The notes under the pieces were generated by a model, which saw only the letters and a program-made list of their open reading frames with translations, ran no database searches and was not told the origin of the DNA. Shown piece after piece: positions 13,137 through 25,600 of a stretch of 64,000 nucleotides of DNA. A program made the position numbers and the translations under genes. The stretch is from the NCBI GenBank assembly GCA_019722365.1, contig JADFUC010000964.1:310001-374000 (forward strand), read 5' to 3'. Source of the DNA: Lithospermum erythrorhizon (lineage: Eukaryota; Streptophyta; Magnoliopsida; Boraginales; Boraginaceae). Each line of letters starts with the position of its first letter. Positions within the stretch are counted from its first letter, which is position 1.

Positions 13137-13731
13137 TGTTGAAGTAAAGTCATTTTCTCGGTTGTTGTGAAATCGCTCTTGATGGGATCTCGATGGCACC
13201 AGATTTTACGTCTATATATGGAGCTATTCGAGACTCCTGGGGTCTCGATGGAGTCTCGATGGCAAGTCCGAAAAAGAAGTTTTTTAGACGGTTTTGAAGA
13301 CTTTGAGCCCAAGAAAAGACATAGTCTTACTAGGTTTTGTTAGCCTATAAATATAGGATGATTTCTATGAGTTTTAATTATCACACAAATATATAGAATA
13401 GAAAATTCATCCTAATAATATTGTGCCTTTAATATTATTGAAGAACACGCTTTTGTTCTTGGAAGACTTGCAGTTTTATCTGTTTCGGTAGCTTGCATGA
13501 GATTTTAGGAAGTATAAGAAAATACTCAACACAGATTATAGCTAGTGGTAGGACTTATAACGATCTTCTCTCAAGTTGATAGTGATTAAGCAGCTGTACA
13601 AATGTGACGCACCTTTCAAATCGGTGGGAACCTGTATAAAATTCTGTGTCCGTCTATTTCCTCAAGATTTTAAATTTCTATCGCCTATTGATTGCTTGAA
13701 ACTCGGGAGATATTTAGGTCTTAAATCCCAA
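13137..13731 (+). repeat. 5' LTR of the copia element
   Basis: It aligns along its length with the 3' LTR at 15623-16210 and has a TATA box at about 13348. The 5' boundary is a TGTTG placed by comparison of the two copies and is approximate. A third partial copy of this LTR family, in inverted orientation, is at 33785 to about 34050. Confidence 0.75.
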
Positions 13732-13925
13732 AATTCGCATCGAGCTTGGTTGAGAGTTTGCCATCAATGGCTGTGTTTAATGAATCAGCGACATGCTAGT
13801 AGAAATTGACGGAATCAATTTTCCACATTGGAAGATGCGTATGGAGTGATTATCTGTGACGGGAAGAAATAACAAAACCACCGGGGAGAAGCCTCGAAGC
13901 ATTGACGTAAGATGCATTTGATGAA

Positions 13926-14500
13926 TTGACAGTAGGTCTTAGGCGCGACGTATCTTGTTTGTCAAGGAACGTTGTTGCCAATGTTGCTAAGGAAACCACC
14001 ACAAAGGAGCTGATGAAGGCTTTATGCGATCTGTATGAGAAACCTTCTGCAAATAATAGGGTACTTCTCTTGAAAAGTCAAGCCACCTTACATGTCGAAA
14101 GTACACCCATACAGACATGTTAACAAATTCAATAAAGATTATTAATCAACCGGCCGACAGATGTTAATGTTGGGATGATGGTGATGCAAGTGCTTGATTT
14201 TATTGGCTTTGTTACCTAAAAGTTGTGAGCCCACGAGGCGGTTGTTAGTAATTCTCAGAGGTACTCAACAACAAGGGTTGAACTTAAGGTGGTCAGAAAT
14301 GCATCTTGTCCGAGGAGGCAATGTAGTTTCATGTAAGGAACGTGCTATGGCTCCCGCATTAAGTGCAGGGAAGAGGAAGAACGGAGAAAGCAGGTTTTGG
14401 AAATAAGAGAGATCACATAGTATACGTAAGAGGTAATTCCGATCTTGTGTGTTTGCCGCGGCAAGACGCGTCACATTAAAGAGGCACTACAAAGCTAACG
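13926..14500 (+). pseudogene. Copia gag remnant
   Basis: The frame opening at 13926 encodes a stretch (ANVAKETTTKELMKALCDLY, then EKPSANN) that matches the UBN2-type gag of Ty1/copia elements, where the pattern is NVxxETTxKxLxxxLxxxYEKxS. The frame is then broken by stops. At about 14445-14480 another frame reads C-x-C-R-G-K-x-x-H-I-K, a decayed CCHC zinc knuckle. Just after it (about 14585-14620) a SFHTTHD-like remnant resembles the start of the aspartic protease. The gene is non-functional. Confidence 0.7.
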
Positions 14501-15622
14501 TGCGATGCTCATATTTTGTTGAGCGATTATTCGACGCTTTTGGTTTTTATCTTTGAATGCTTCATTGATTCCTTCGAATAGTAGATTCGAGCATCGCTTT
14601 CATACCACGCATGACAGGATGTAATGGGCAGGAATTATGTTTCGAATTATGACCGCAGATCTTGCTGATGCAGAATGCTTGACGAGTAGGTACGAGTATG
14701 TCTCTCGAGGTTGCTCTAATGGTTCTTCTCTGAAATCGAAGAAAGATGAGGTGTGTTCAAATTAGGAAGAGTTTAATTCTCAAAGTAGCCGGCTTGGATG
14801 GTGATGGCCATCAACTACTAAGACGAATGGAAGGTTGTTCGGGAGCAATGCTAATAGCAAAGGGCATAAGTCAAGCACTTATACTTGGATCGATTTTGCT
14901 CGTAAGAGGTTGAAATATAGGATCTAAAGTGTAGAGAAAAGAAAGTATTTGATAATGAGTTTCATGAAAATAGAAAAGATTGTCAGCAGAAATTCTTGTT
15001 CCGGGATGTGTTGAGAGGTTCTCGAGATTCTGGTGAGTCGTGCAAATGAAGCCGTATCAAGGTCGAAGTACCCCAACCGATGTAATGTCATAATTTTTAT
15101 TTTGGCGAATGAAGTTCGAAATCAAGGAACTTCACAATGACGCAACCGGCCCCTCGTGTTGCATGAATCATCTGAGTTAGAAGGAAGGAGCCAAAGTCAT
15201 GGTAAGAGGTATTCTCAACCTCTTGGATTATTTGTTAACTCGGTGTTCTCGATCAAACACCGAGGGTCAATTAATTGGGGACAAGTGGAAGTCAGTCGAC
15301 GCGGAATAGACGGAAGAAGAGAGAAATTCATTGATGACCAAATCAAGCTTGAGGTTTTCCAAGTGCCTGGGTTGAAGATCAAGAAGATCAAGAAGGCAAA
15401 GGCGTATATGCGATTGTTTGAACGAGGAAAGTCCAACGGGTAAAGGTACTCCACTATTCTAGATTCTCTTCGGTAGTCAAGTCAGTGTCATCAAGGATGT
15501 TCCGGGATTGATAATAAGGTACTCTCGAGTTGGGATCGGGAGTTCTATGGATGATGAACCCGGAAGCTGTCGTCAGCAGACAGCTGAAGACGGTGATCCT
15601 AAATATCTTCAGTCAGGGAGAT
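14500..15622 (+). pseudogene. Decayed copia internal region
   Basis: This is the remaining internal sequence between gag and the 3' LTR. Several short frames are open (for example 15156-15443), but none shows the integrase or reverse transcriptase signatures of an intact pol. The region is too short for a full pol, so a large deletion has occurred. A CAGGGAGAT purine tract just before 15623 may be the polypurine tract. Confidence 0.5.
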
Positions 15623-16210
15623 CACAAGAAAACCATTTTCTGCAATAGTTATGTAAATCTTCATCGAGAGTGCATCGAGACCCCAAGGTCTCGATGGGGT
15701 CTCGATGGCACCAGATTTCACGTCTCTGTATGGAGCTATTCGAGACCCCTAGGGTCTCGATAGCAAGTCCGAAAAAGATGTTTTTTAGGCGGTTTTGAAT
15801 ACTTAGAGCCCAAGAAAAGACATAGTCTTACTAGGTTTTGCTAGCCTATAAATATAGGATATTTCTATCAGTTTTATTTATCACACAAATACATAGAATA
15901 GAGCATAATCATCCTAGAATAATATTAGGTCTTTAATATTATCAAGAACTTGTGAGAGTTTATCTTGTTCTTGATAGGCTTGTGGTTGAGATTTTCGTGT
16001 ATAAAAAAATACTCAACGTAGATTATACAAGGGTGATTGTAACGATCTTCCTCAAGCTGATAAATGATTCTTCGTAAGCAACATGACGTAACTTTCACAT
16101 TGGGTGAACCCATATGTACCTTCTGCCCGTTTATTTCCGTATTTAAATTTCTATTGTTCTTATTAATTGTTTAAAATTTCGGAAGGAATTTATGATCTTA
16201 AATCCTAACA
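15623..16210 (+). repeat. 3' LTR of the copia element
   Basis: This is the second copy of the 590-bp LTR, ending in AATCCTAACA at 16210. It shows the same TATA region, the same ATCACACAAATA phrase and the same block of GGTCTCGATGG repeats as the 5' copy. Point and indel divergence between the copies is substantial, so the insertion is old. Confidence 0.8.
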
Positions 16211-18130
16211 AATTGTTCTTTCAAGTTTTCAAGTACCCTCTCTTTCTATTGTCCCAAAAAGCTTATTAACTTTGAATGAATAGCTTCTATAATTCAGCTT
16301 GGCACTTGGCCTGCATAGATAAAAATAAACCAAAAAGTTTGCAGCTTTCTATGTCTGCAAGGTTGGCTTAGCCCAAAAAGGACCACAACAGTAAGTCAGT
16401 AACTTTGGCAACATAAACATTAGACTTTATGAACAATGAATACAAGGTTTCCCTAATGGCCAATTTCATATATGATTGGGCCAACATGTCTTAGCTGAAT
16501 AATAATTGATCACCTATTTAGTCCCTACTGAGTTATTCATCAAATGGTCCATCTCAGTAACAGAGACTAGGGTGTTAGACTGTTAGGGACTAGGTAGTAC
16601 TATTATGACTTCAGAATGTAGTTGAGGGGTTAGTTTTATTTTTTATTTTACTAATACTTGGATACACGCAATGTATGTAAATTAAAAAATACTTACGAAC
16701 AATATTTTTAACATAACGATACATGGATGGCATACTCGATCTTCAATAGTTTTTTCTATAGATTTTATGACATATATGACAATATAGATTGTATTCATAT
16801 ATATTGATATATGATGTAGTTAAAAACAAATTAATATGCATAGTGGAAAGTTATTGTCTTACATGGAAGTTATGAAATTTATTATACAAATTACTATTAT
16901 GTCCTCAAATTAAAATGTGATAATCTATAGTTAGTAAGAGCATTACATGGCAAAAAAAATTGTCGAAGCCAAATAACCTATTACGCGTATTTACTTTATA
17001 TATAGTATAGATGATATGCTTTGCTAAAAAAAAAATCACTTATTTAATCACAACTAGCGGGCCAACCCCGTCTAGCGACGGGATCGAAAATCCTAATGTG
17101 TATACCAAGGCCTAGTGTAGCTCTATGCAAACCTATAATATAGCTTGCTCAATAGATAGAACTATAATATCTTAATTCAAATTCTATCAACAGAAATAAG
17201 AGGTAGATGCATTATACTTCATGTTAAATATTACTCCCTAGATTATTGTTATTTCTCTCTAGTGATCACCAACATAAATTCCAAAACTAACTCTGTAATC
17301 ATTGACTTCAGTGACACTCCAACCACCATCTTCACAACCCATTACATCCATAATAATCCAGTTACGAAATTAGGGGCTGAGACATTATGTTGACTTTAAT
17401 GAATAAAATCTACACAAAATCAAATTGAAACTGTTGTCCTTGATGAAACTCTTGGCAAAAAGCTACAAAATAGCAGGAAACTACAAATGCAATGATATTC
17501 CTTGGCATCTAAGAAATCAATATCATTTATACGGAGTATTAATTAATAACTTATATATTTTTCACAATGTATCTACTTAGTCTACTACTACACATCTAAA
17601 TACGTTAATTACTGCAACTTGAGTTTAATAACATGCATGCAAGTAAATAGCTCCACTAAGCAAAATAGAAAATTGATGAATATAGCTATTGAAGAAGCAT
17701 AAAAGATCATGCAATCACATACTGAAAGGAAGGACACTTAAGGTTATAAAGATGCCACGAAATGGAAATAGATGACTCTAAAAGGTTTCTGCATAAATGG
17801 TTCAAATTCTTGATATAAGGCCATAAAAGTCCAATAACAACACTGATTAAAAACGTTATTAGTCTATTATGTAGGCAAAATAACAAATTAATGGAGAATC
17901 AAGACGTTCCAAATCAAGACAAATAATAGAAAAGGTTCCAGCCACAATCATTGTTGATTACCTCTAACATTCCAACCTCCTCAATAACTAAATGAAGGTT
18001 CAAAGAGAGTACTACTACCAGCCAGAGCCATTCTTGAAGTATAGAAAGTATAATTGTAATAAAGGGATAATAGACAATAAAGTAAACTATACCAGATCCC
18101 AATTTATGAATTGAATCTTTAAAGAAGTGT
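16211..18130. other. Intergenic AT-rich sequence
   Basis: No gene or intact element is seen. A short CG-rich phrase at about 17053-17092 (ACTAGCGGGCCAACCCCGTC) stands out from the AT-rich surroundings and may be the end of an unidentified transposon. A CGGAGTATT motif at about 17532 resembles a degenerate Stowaway end. Confidence 0.5.
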
Positions 18131-18149
18131 TATATTAAAATATGCCCTT

Positions 18150-18340
18150 TATATTTCTTTTTCTTTCAAATTACTGGCCCATGATCCTCTATACTATTTT
18201 TTGCACAAATGACTAATTTGCTCCTTAACACTAAACTAAAATATAAGGGCATATTTTACATAATTGAAATAAAACCCCACACTTTTCTTCTTTAACACAT
18301 CGTACCCTACCCCTTCCCCATCCTCCCTAAACTTCCCCCT
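18150..18340 (+). repeat. Direct copy of the foldback-element arm
   Basis: The sequence running from CTATACTATTTTTTGCAC through ACTAATTTGCTCCTTAACAC to AACCCCACACTTTTCTTC matches, with point changes, the left arm of the inverted-repeat element starting at 18750. It is therefore a third copy of the same arm, in direct orientation to the left arm, about 600 bp upstream. Confidence 0.6.
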
Positions 18341-18749
18341 CGTCTTCCCCCCACCCTCGCTGAAAACTCCTCCCCAAACCCAAATTAACAAACCATATTC
18401 ATAATCGAACCATTCAAATTAAAAAATACCATCTTTCTTGATCACATCAATCAACCCAAAAATCGCGTAAAGTAAAAAAACCAGAGCAATCAAAATCACC
18501 TCAAACTGAATCACACTACCCATATGATCATTGGTTTCTCAGCATCAATAATAGACATCAAAGAATCAAGAATAAACAAAAACAGAAAAGTATGAAAATT
18601 GATATATATAAATCAAGAAAACAAAGTAATTAGTAGTAATGGGTGGTGTACGTGTGATCACAAGTGGCGAAAGTGGTGGATTTGGGTGGTTTTCCTGCCA
18701 CCCCGAGGCGGAGACGGTAGACTCAATGCTCCAACAAGGATGATCATTG

Positions 18750-19635
18750 GTTCTTGAATTTTTATACTATCGTTTTTTATACAAAATGACTATTTTGCCT
18801 CTAACACTAAACTAGTGATAAAGCACATTTTACATAATTAAAATAGAACCCCACACTTTTTTTATTTAACACACCCTACCCAATCCCCTTCTCCCACTCA
18901 TCCTCTAAATTTTCACCTCTAAACTTTGACCAACTCTACACCTTTCTTCTTTAACACCCCCACCCACCTTTCAGCAGCAAGAACATTTCTTGAAATATTT
19001 TTCCATCACTAACCACCCCTACCCCCAAGTCCACCCACCATTTTCTCCATCACTAACCATGCACCATCATCACCATTTCAATCAACAACCCAATCATGTA
19101 AATCAAAATCGCAAAAAATATCAAATTTTAGATTCTTAATCGCATAAATTGAGCTTTGACCAAATCATCCCTAAATCAATTTCCTACAAACTAAAATCTT
19201 AAAAAATTTAATCCAAATTAAGTTTTCTGAAATTTGACAAAAAATCAACAAATTTTTGATTTTTTTAAGAAAGTACCCAAAAAAATTTAGATTTTTCACC
19301 ATACGCAAAGGGCGCAGTATCATCCTTTTGTGGGGTTTTATTTTAATTATGTAAATGCGCTCTCATACTTTAGTAGTAGTGGTGGTTAGCTGATGGGAAA
19401 ATATTTCAAGAAATGTTCTTGCTTCGAAGGCATGTAGAAAATACAGTAAGAAAAGGTAAAAAATAAAAGAAAAGCGAAATTAGAGGATGAGTGGGGGAAG
19501 GGGATTAGCGTATATGTTAAATAAAGCCATGTGCTCCATTTTAATTACGTAAAACGTGCCCCTATACTTTAATTTAGTGTTAGGATAAAATAGTCATTTT
19601 GTATAAAAAACGATAGTATAAAAATTCAAGAACTA
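18750..19635. mobile_element. Foldback element with long inverted arms
   Basis: The left arm (18750 to about 19018) begins GTTCTTGAATTTTTATACTA. The right arm (about 19382-19635) is its imperfect reverse complement, ending TTCAAGAAC. Arms of about 260 bp share the order GTTCTTGAA, CGTTTTTTATACAAAATGAC, ACACTAAA, ATCCCCTTCxCCCACTCATC and GAACATTTCTTGAAATAT. Interior and arms have no coding frame. Long terminal inverted repeats without coding capacity suggest a non-autonomous Mutator-like or foldback element. I could not identify a target duplication, so the superfamily is open. Confidence 0.7.
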
Positions 19636-19639
19636 TAAA

Positions 19640-20265
19640 TAAAAAGAATTTGATAAGATATGAACTAAATTAAAAATTATGAATAATATAATAACCAAAT
19701 AAATAATTATCCTTCATTAAACTCCTCAAAAATTTAACAAACATAGCCTTCAAACATCCAAAAACATTCTAAACAATTCAATCAATGAGTTGTTTGATAA
19801 CATATCTTTTCCATTGCTCAATTAATTCAATGGCGACAAAGACACTATCCGCACGAGTGTCGGCATTCTTCCAAGTTTTTTGACTTATTGATATGTAGGA
19901 TTAAATCCACAATAAACATTTCAATTATAAAATTAAGAAATAAGTATATTCAATCGGTTGATATTGATTGAAATAAGTTTAGTTACCAATAACCTCATCT
20001 CTTCGCACATGAAATTAATTTTCATGTTAAACGAACTCATAAGTGCATAAGATAAAGCGTTTAGTCATCGATAAATTGGATACATCCCGCGACATCCCTT
20101 CAGCGATATTCATAGCGTAGACTTTAGGGACTATTAATATCACACAATAATACCAATTATAATGTAAAATAACTATACGAATTTAATACTGAGTAATCTA
20201 TATCATATATAATATCTAAAGGGCCCTATTTATGGTTGGCCAAGAAACCAAATTTCTTTATTTTG
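19640..20265 (-). other. Possible decayed LTR, minus strand
   Basis: Relative to its neighbours this stretch has mixed composition. On the minus strand it opens near GGGCCCTTTAGATATTATA and ends near TGTTATCAAACAACTC. It contains phrases typical of LTR leaders, but no partner copy, TATA box or primer-binding site is certain. No gene is seen. Confidence 0.2.
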
Positions 20266-21300
20266 TTTTACCCTTTAGTAACTAACCATCAAATCCTACA
20301 ATTATTGCTTACTTTGACAAAACTACCGAAAATAAAGAAGAAAATAAAGGCGCCGATTATTTTTTATATGATGGTATAGTGTGAGATCTATGAATGTTTA
20401 CATCACCTATATTTTGTTAACAATTTTTTATATATGAGTGTTTACAACACATATAGGGAGTAATAGATTCAATTATTTTCTTCGAATATAATTTTGAATT
20501 ATATGAAATCACCTTTTTTATTTTCTCCTCTTAAATACTCCGTATGTTACATAATTTTAATTCATTATTTATACTATGAAAAATATATTATAAAATTAAT
20601 GAATGAATTTGCACATGTTAGACTGTGCACAAATAACTACTCCCTCCATCCCACAAAGATCGTTCATTTTTTACTTTTTGTTATACCTCTTGAACTTTGA
20701 TCGTAGATATTTTTATTTTTATTGTATACTTGATTTAAAACTATATTAATTTAAAAATACATTTCAAATTCTTTTCCATTGATACACTTTTTATAGAATA
20801 TTATACAACATAAACAAATATATTTGGGCCAAAGCTCAAAGCTACAATTATAAAAAAAATGACAATTTCATTTAATTTTCGAGGAAAGAAGAATTATAAT
20901 ACTGTTTGAGGGAATATAGAAGGCCGATTGGTCAAGAAACGTGTTTAAATGTCTTTTACTTAACCATGATTTTTTCCATCACTTTAACAAATATTGATCA
21001 TCAAAAGCCTTACTTTTGCTCAATCAAGAATTCAAGATTCATCATATAAACCATTTATGACTATCAACATATATACGTGGTACATTGTTCCTCTAGCACT
21101 TGTTTAAACGAGTGCCAAGTTAGATACACTAGAATGGGTGAACAAGTATCATATGTCCTTGTCATGTTCACCATTCTAGACATTGAATTATTTGGTTTGA
21201 AATACATATGCAATTATATAGTTTCATTTAAATCATTCAGTTAGAACTGTTCTAGTCAAGTTGCAAATCAACTTTAGAAATTATCGAAGCTAATATAAAA
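20266..21300. other. Intergenic, with one Stowaway-type end
   Basis: ACTCCCTCCATCCCACAAAGATCGTTC-like sequence at about 20638-20664 is the classic start of a Stowaway MITE (CTCCCTCCGTCCC consensus). No matching opposite end lies within 300 bp, so the element is truncated or decayed. The rest is AT-rich sequence without genes. Confidence 0.5.
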
Positions 21301-21307
21301 ACGAACT

Positions 21308-21386
21308 GCGCGTGTGGTACACGTGCATGTCTTTATATCGCGTGGAATTATTATTAATTTTTTTAAGGCATGTAGACCACACGCGC
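21308..21386. repeat. Short hairpin with 11-bp perfect stem
   Basis: GCGCGTGTGGT at 21308-21318 is exactly complementary to ACCACACGCGC at 21376-21386, and weaker pairing continues inward (GTGCATG with GGCATGT). The GC-rich arms stand out in AT-rich DNA. It may be the relic of a very small inverted-repeat transposon. Confidence 0.6.
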
Positions 21387-21589
21387 CAATCTTTTAATTT
21401 GTCCTCCTTACTTCTTTTTTTTCTCTATTTTTAATGAAAGATTCAAGCAAGACAGCCGTGATACCTTCAAAATTTATTGAAAACATAATTACCCTTGTCA
21501 TTTTCTCTAACTCCCTCAATTTCTATCATTTTATTATCAACTGCTTTATTCCTTTTTTCTTTTCCTTCACTCCACATCTTCTATTCATT

Positions 21590-21960
21590 ATCAATCACAT
21601 TCATCATTCATGGCAGTTTTTTCTTTTGAATTTTTTTTTTTCAAATAAAAGCAAATAGTTAGGCCCACCTTTTGATGTATTTAGATTTTTTTAAAGCAAA
21701 TAGTTAGACCCACTTTCCACCTTTCGATCTATTTGATTTTTTATTTATTTATTTTATTATTGAATTGCAATTCATCATCCGTGATAGTTTTTTCATTTGA
21801 TCTTTTCTTTTCCCGAAGAAAGCAAATAGTTAGATTCACTTTCTACCTTTCGATGTATTTGATATTTTTTAAAATCCCGCTCTTTTTTTCTCGTTATTGA
21901 ATTGCGATTCATCATTCGTGACAGTTTCTTCATATGCAATTTATGTAATTTTATTGTTAC
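21590..21960 (+). repeat. Diverged tandem repeat, about 135-150 bp period
   Basis: The phrases GAATTGCxATTCATCATxCGTGAxAGTTTxTTCAT (about 21762 and 21898, with a partial match near 21597) and AGCAAATAGTTAG (about 21648, 21694 and 21822) recur in the same order. This indicates two to three diverged copies. No coding function is evident. Confidence 0.6.
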
Positions 21961-22429
21961 GGGCTAAAAGCAATACAGGCTTCACCTTTCATTTTTTGGG
22001 TCCACCTTCGATATATTATTCGGTCGTCCGTATCAAATATTTTGTCGATAAACATTTGTCAGATTTAATAAAAGCAATCTGACGTATTGGGCAATATACC
22101 GACATTACTAATCGATCTATTTTCGATTTTTGCTTGTATTATTAATTTTGGTTGTTACATTAAATTTGATGTTACAAGCAGCAGTTGCTAAATTTTTTCA
22201 CTCATTGTAGTTAGACCAACTTTGTAACACCGCTATTTGGACTGACACCTACAACTAGTACACATGCGTTTAAACATTTATCATGACTTGGAAAAACATT
22301 TTAAAATATGAGTGATAGATTGAGACATTTTGAAACATATTTGGTGAGAGGTAAAAAAAACATTCACTTATAATCAATCATTTATTTTATCCATAATAAT
22401 AAATTTAATAAATGATTTTTAATAATATT

Positions 22430-22682
22430 TTCTCCGCTCCAAAAGATTATTTTACTTTGACTTTTTGATAATTTTACTTTTTTGAAGTTTTGACCTTAAA
22501 TTTGTCAGCAGAATATTTTATGGTAGAAAATAATAATATATCAATCTAAAAAATTAAATCTATTTTATAGTTTTCATATAAAATATTATTTAACATAAAC
22601 AAAATATTTACGCTAAATTTGAAAAATATATTGAACTACCAAAATTTAAAAACGAATACTTTAGGAACGGAAGAGGACATTC
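22430..22682. mobile_element. Stowaway-like MITE, decayed
   Basis: Imperfect terminal inverted repeats pair TTCTCCGCTCCAAAAGATTAT at the left with ATACTTTAGGAACGGAAGAGGA at the right. The length of about 250 bp and the T-rich start with TTTTACTTTGAC are typical of degenerate Stowaway (Tc1/mariner) MITEs. No transposase is encoded. Confidence 0.55.
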
Positions 22683-25600
22683 CTGGAAGCACTTATTACA
22701 AAACCTCTTTGTTTTACTTATTGCACTAGTAGGTAGATCGGTAAAGCTGTAATTTCACTATCACAAATTTTTCCTACTTTGTTATGACCGCCTTATAAGT
22801 TTGAGTATCTTTGTCTACATAAAGTGCAACATATTCATGATGGAAATCACTTCATTCTTCTATAGATCTACTTTCTTTTTTAACAAGAAAAATTATTCCA
22901 TCTCTCTTCGAAATGATTTAAATCAATATCACTTTGCTGGTTAAAAGCTGGGTTGGCTTGTAGTAGTTTCATTATTTCAAATGTTGGAAGTAGATGATTC
23001 GAATTTCATTGATAAAATGACCAATATTTATGACCAAAAACATATCTCAGCATATGAGATGATTACATGACATTTGATATTTTATTCGAACTAAGTTACT
23101 TTTGTTGAATAAAATTTGAGGTTTTAACAAGTTTGTGTGTATAGCAAACGTTTGATTTAGAATTCAATCTAATTTTACACACCAACTATTTCACTCTAAC
23201 CCTATTTACTAGCTAGATTAGTTTATACTATATATCTTTAATATTTGTAACACTCAAATGTTAAATTAATTAGTTCTAAAATGATATATTTGTGGCTTTT
23301 CTAAGCTTTGCGTCAAATATTTAAAACACGAACTTCGGTTAACGGGAGAAGGGAATAAGTAAATTAAGCATTCTAATAAAACATTATACATTAATTAGGA
23401 TTAAAATGGTATATTAAAACTTTTATAATCTATGCAAGCAAGTTCTAATAAACAAAGTAAAGTTAACAAGGAGAAGTGATAATAACAAAATTAAGCATTT
23501 GTATGTTGGTCCTCATCGAAGTCATTTACTAGTAGGCTCTTGAGTAAAAAACTTCAATTGTTCTCACTTAAGTGGTGATAATAAAAGATGCCATTCAAAT
23601 AAGAACTGAGGCATAATAATAATAATAAACATCCCACTAAACCTGATAAGATGATGAAGATAAATATAACTCTTCAAGTGGTCCTCCCATAAAAAGAGAA
23701 GCATGATATCCTAGAAAAAATAATGTGTTTGGTATATATGAATATACATATTCTATTTTCAATCTATTTCTATCATTCATGAGTAGTTGTCTCTTTTCCC
23801 TATTAGTTAAGTAAAATATTAATGTTTATGAGGACCATTTCAGTTGCATAACTTAGTTAGCACATTTTAATACTCAATTAGTTTTTTAGGTATGGACCAT
23901 CTACAGTTGATGAGTGTCAAATTGAACCCATTAGTTAAGAAGAATGTAGTTGCAGTGACTTGGGGCAACTACTCTGATAATGGCCTCTGAAATTATTAAG
24001 CCCTGAAAAAAATACAAATGTTCATTAGAGACGACGATTTTTACACGAAATTCTTTAAGAGACGTTCATTTTGAAGAACTTTCTTTAAAGAGAAGCAAAT
24101 GAAGGACGTTCATACAATGCAAACTTCAGTAGAAAGGAGTGCAAACTTTAGGGGTCAAAATGAAATATTTAAATCAAATTAGCTAGATATTATTATAATG
24201 TAAAATAACAACCCATAGTGACTTGCTTGGCAAAAATAGTTGGGCATAATTATATTAAACCTCTTGAAAAGAGAAGGATATACGCCCACAAATGAACAAT
24301 TGAAATTATTTTAAAGATATTTATTATGCAATTTTAATGTATCATACTGTCAAGCATGCTTGTCTAAAATTAATAATCTACTCACTTGTTGAAAGGTCAT
24401 ACAATTTCACTTTATTGTGAGATAGTATCATTCAACGACATTATTCATTTATATTTTTTATGGTTTGAACATTTAAATCTATTATAATAAAATAAATCTT
24501 AGTGTATGGAAATTGATCAAGTATTTTGCGGTGTCGCTAATTCAACTATCTCTAATGATGGTAGCAAATGGCGGTATTGTATCTTTTGAAGAAGATTTTG
24601 GCTCTTTACTTATAAAGAAGTTCTCGATAGATATGATTTCAATAATTGAAAATGCATTGCTTGGTGATCAAGAAGATACACACGTCAAATGAAGAAGCAA
24701 GAGGACCGTATTTATCAGATGATAAGATGGAAGTTTTGCTTTGATGGAGTCTTTACCATAAACTCTATTAAGGCTCATTATCTATATAAAAGCGTCTCTT
24801 AATGCAGCATCTAGAAGATGCCGAAACAAGAGAGATTTCTCGCCGTGTATTTCAGGAGGCAAACGAGTTTTTAAGAGTTTATTTTAGGCCGAATGCACGG
24901 AGTGTTCTATAAACACCTTTAGATTGTACAACCCGTTGTTAACACTTGTTTAATTTCGCTCACAGAAAGTGATCATTCATTTAATCGACACATACTAGGA
25001 ATAGTAAGGTGTAGTGGTGGATATGTGTTTTGAAGCCTGGGAGGGGGCCGGACTTATACATCCAAATAAGAGTAGAATAAGATGTAAAAACGTGAGCATT
25101 CACACAGTCCTTATTTATAATTCTAAGTGGAACTTCAAGCAAAGCAGGCCAGTTTTAGACGTGAAAGCGCAAGTTGCACTGATCTAGTGCTATCAGTATC
25201 ACAAGGTTGACTTTGGGACAATTTACATTTTAGTCGGTCAACCTTAAAATCGTTGACGCTATACTCCACAACCTGGGCCTACATGGTTAATTACACTTTT
25301 TCAATAAACATTCTCAGAAAAACGTTATTGTAAGATAATATCATTCAACATAATTCTTTATATCTTACAATTTGAACCGGCCTTTATAATAACTCATTCA
25401 ATTAATTTTACATCATCTTGAATGGAAATTATGATGCACTTTTAATGTAAAACTATAAATACCCAATGCATAATATACCATCATTTAAAGAATAATTATA
25501 AATTACAAGTAAGGCCCAAAGAGAATAAAAGATCTCCACCGTTTCTCATGCGCCATAATGACCATCAATAGTTGAAGTTATTAGAGTCCATATCAAATGA

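Larger units (their letters stand above)
13137..16210 (+). mobile_element. Degraded Ty1/copia retrotransposon
   Basis: Two diverged direct repeats of about 590 bp (13137 to about 13731 and 15623-16210) flank an internal region of about 1.9 kb. Shared LTR landmarks are a block of GGTCTCGATGG repeats, a CCTATAAATATAGGAT TATA region (about 13348 and 15846), ATCACACAAATA, and a terminal CTTAAATCC(T/C)AA(C/A)A. A degenerate methionine-tRNA primer-binding site (CGCATCGAGCTTGGTT) follows the first LTR. The internal part has gag and zinc-knuckle remnants but no intact reverse transcriptase or integrase, so it is non-autonomous or deleted. No clean target duplication is visible. Confidence 0.8.
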
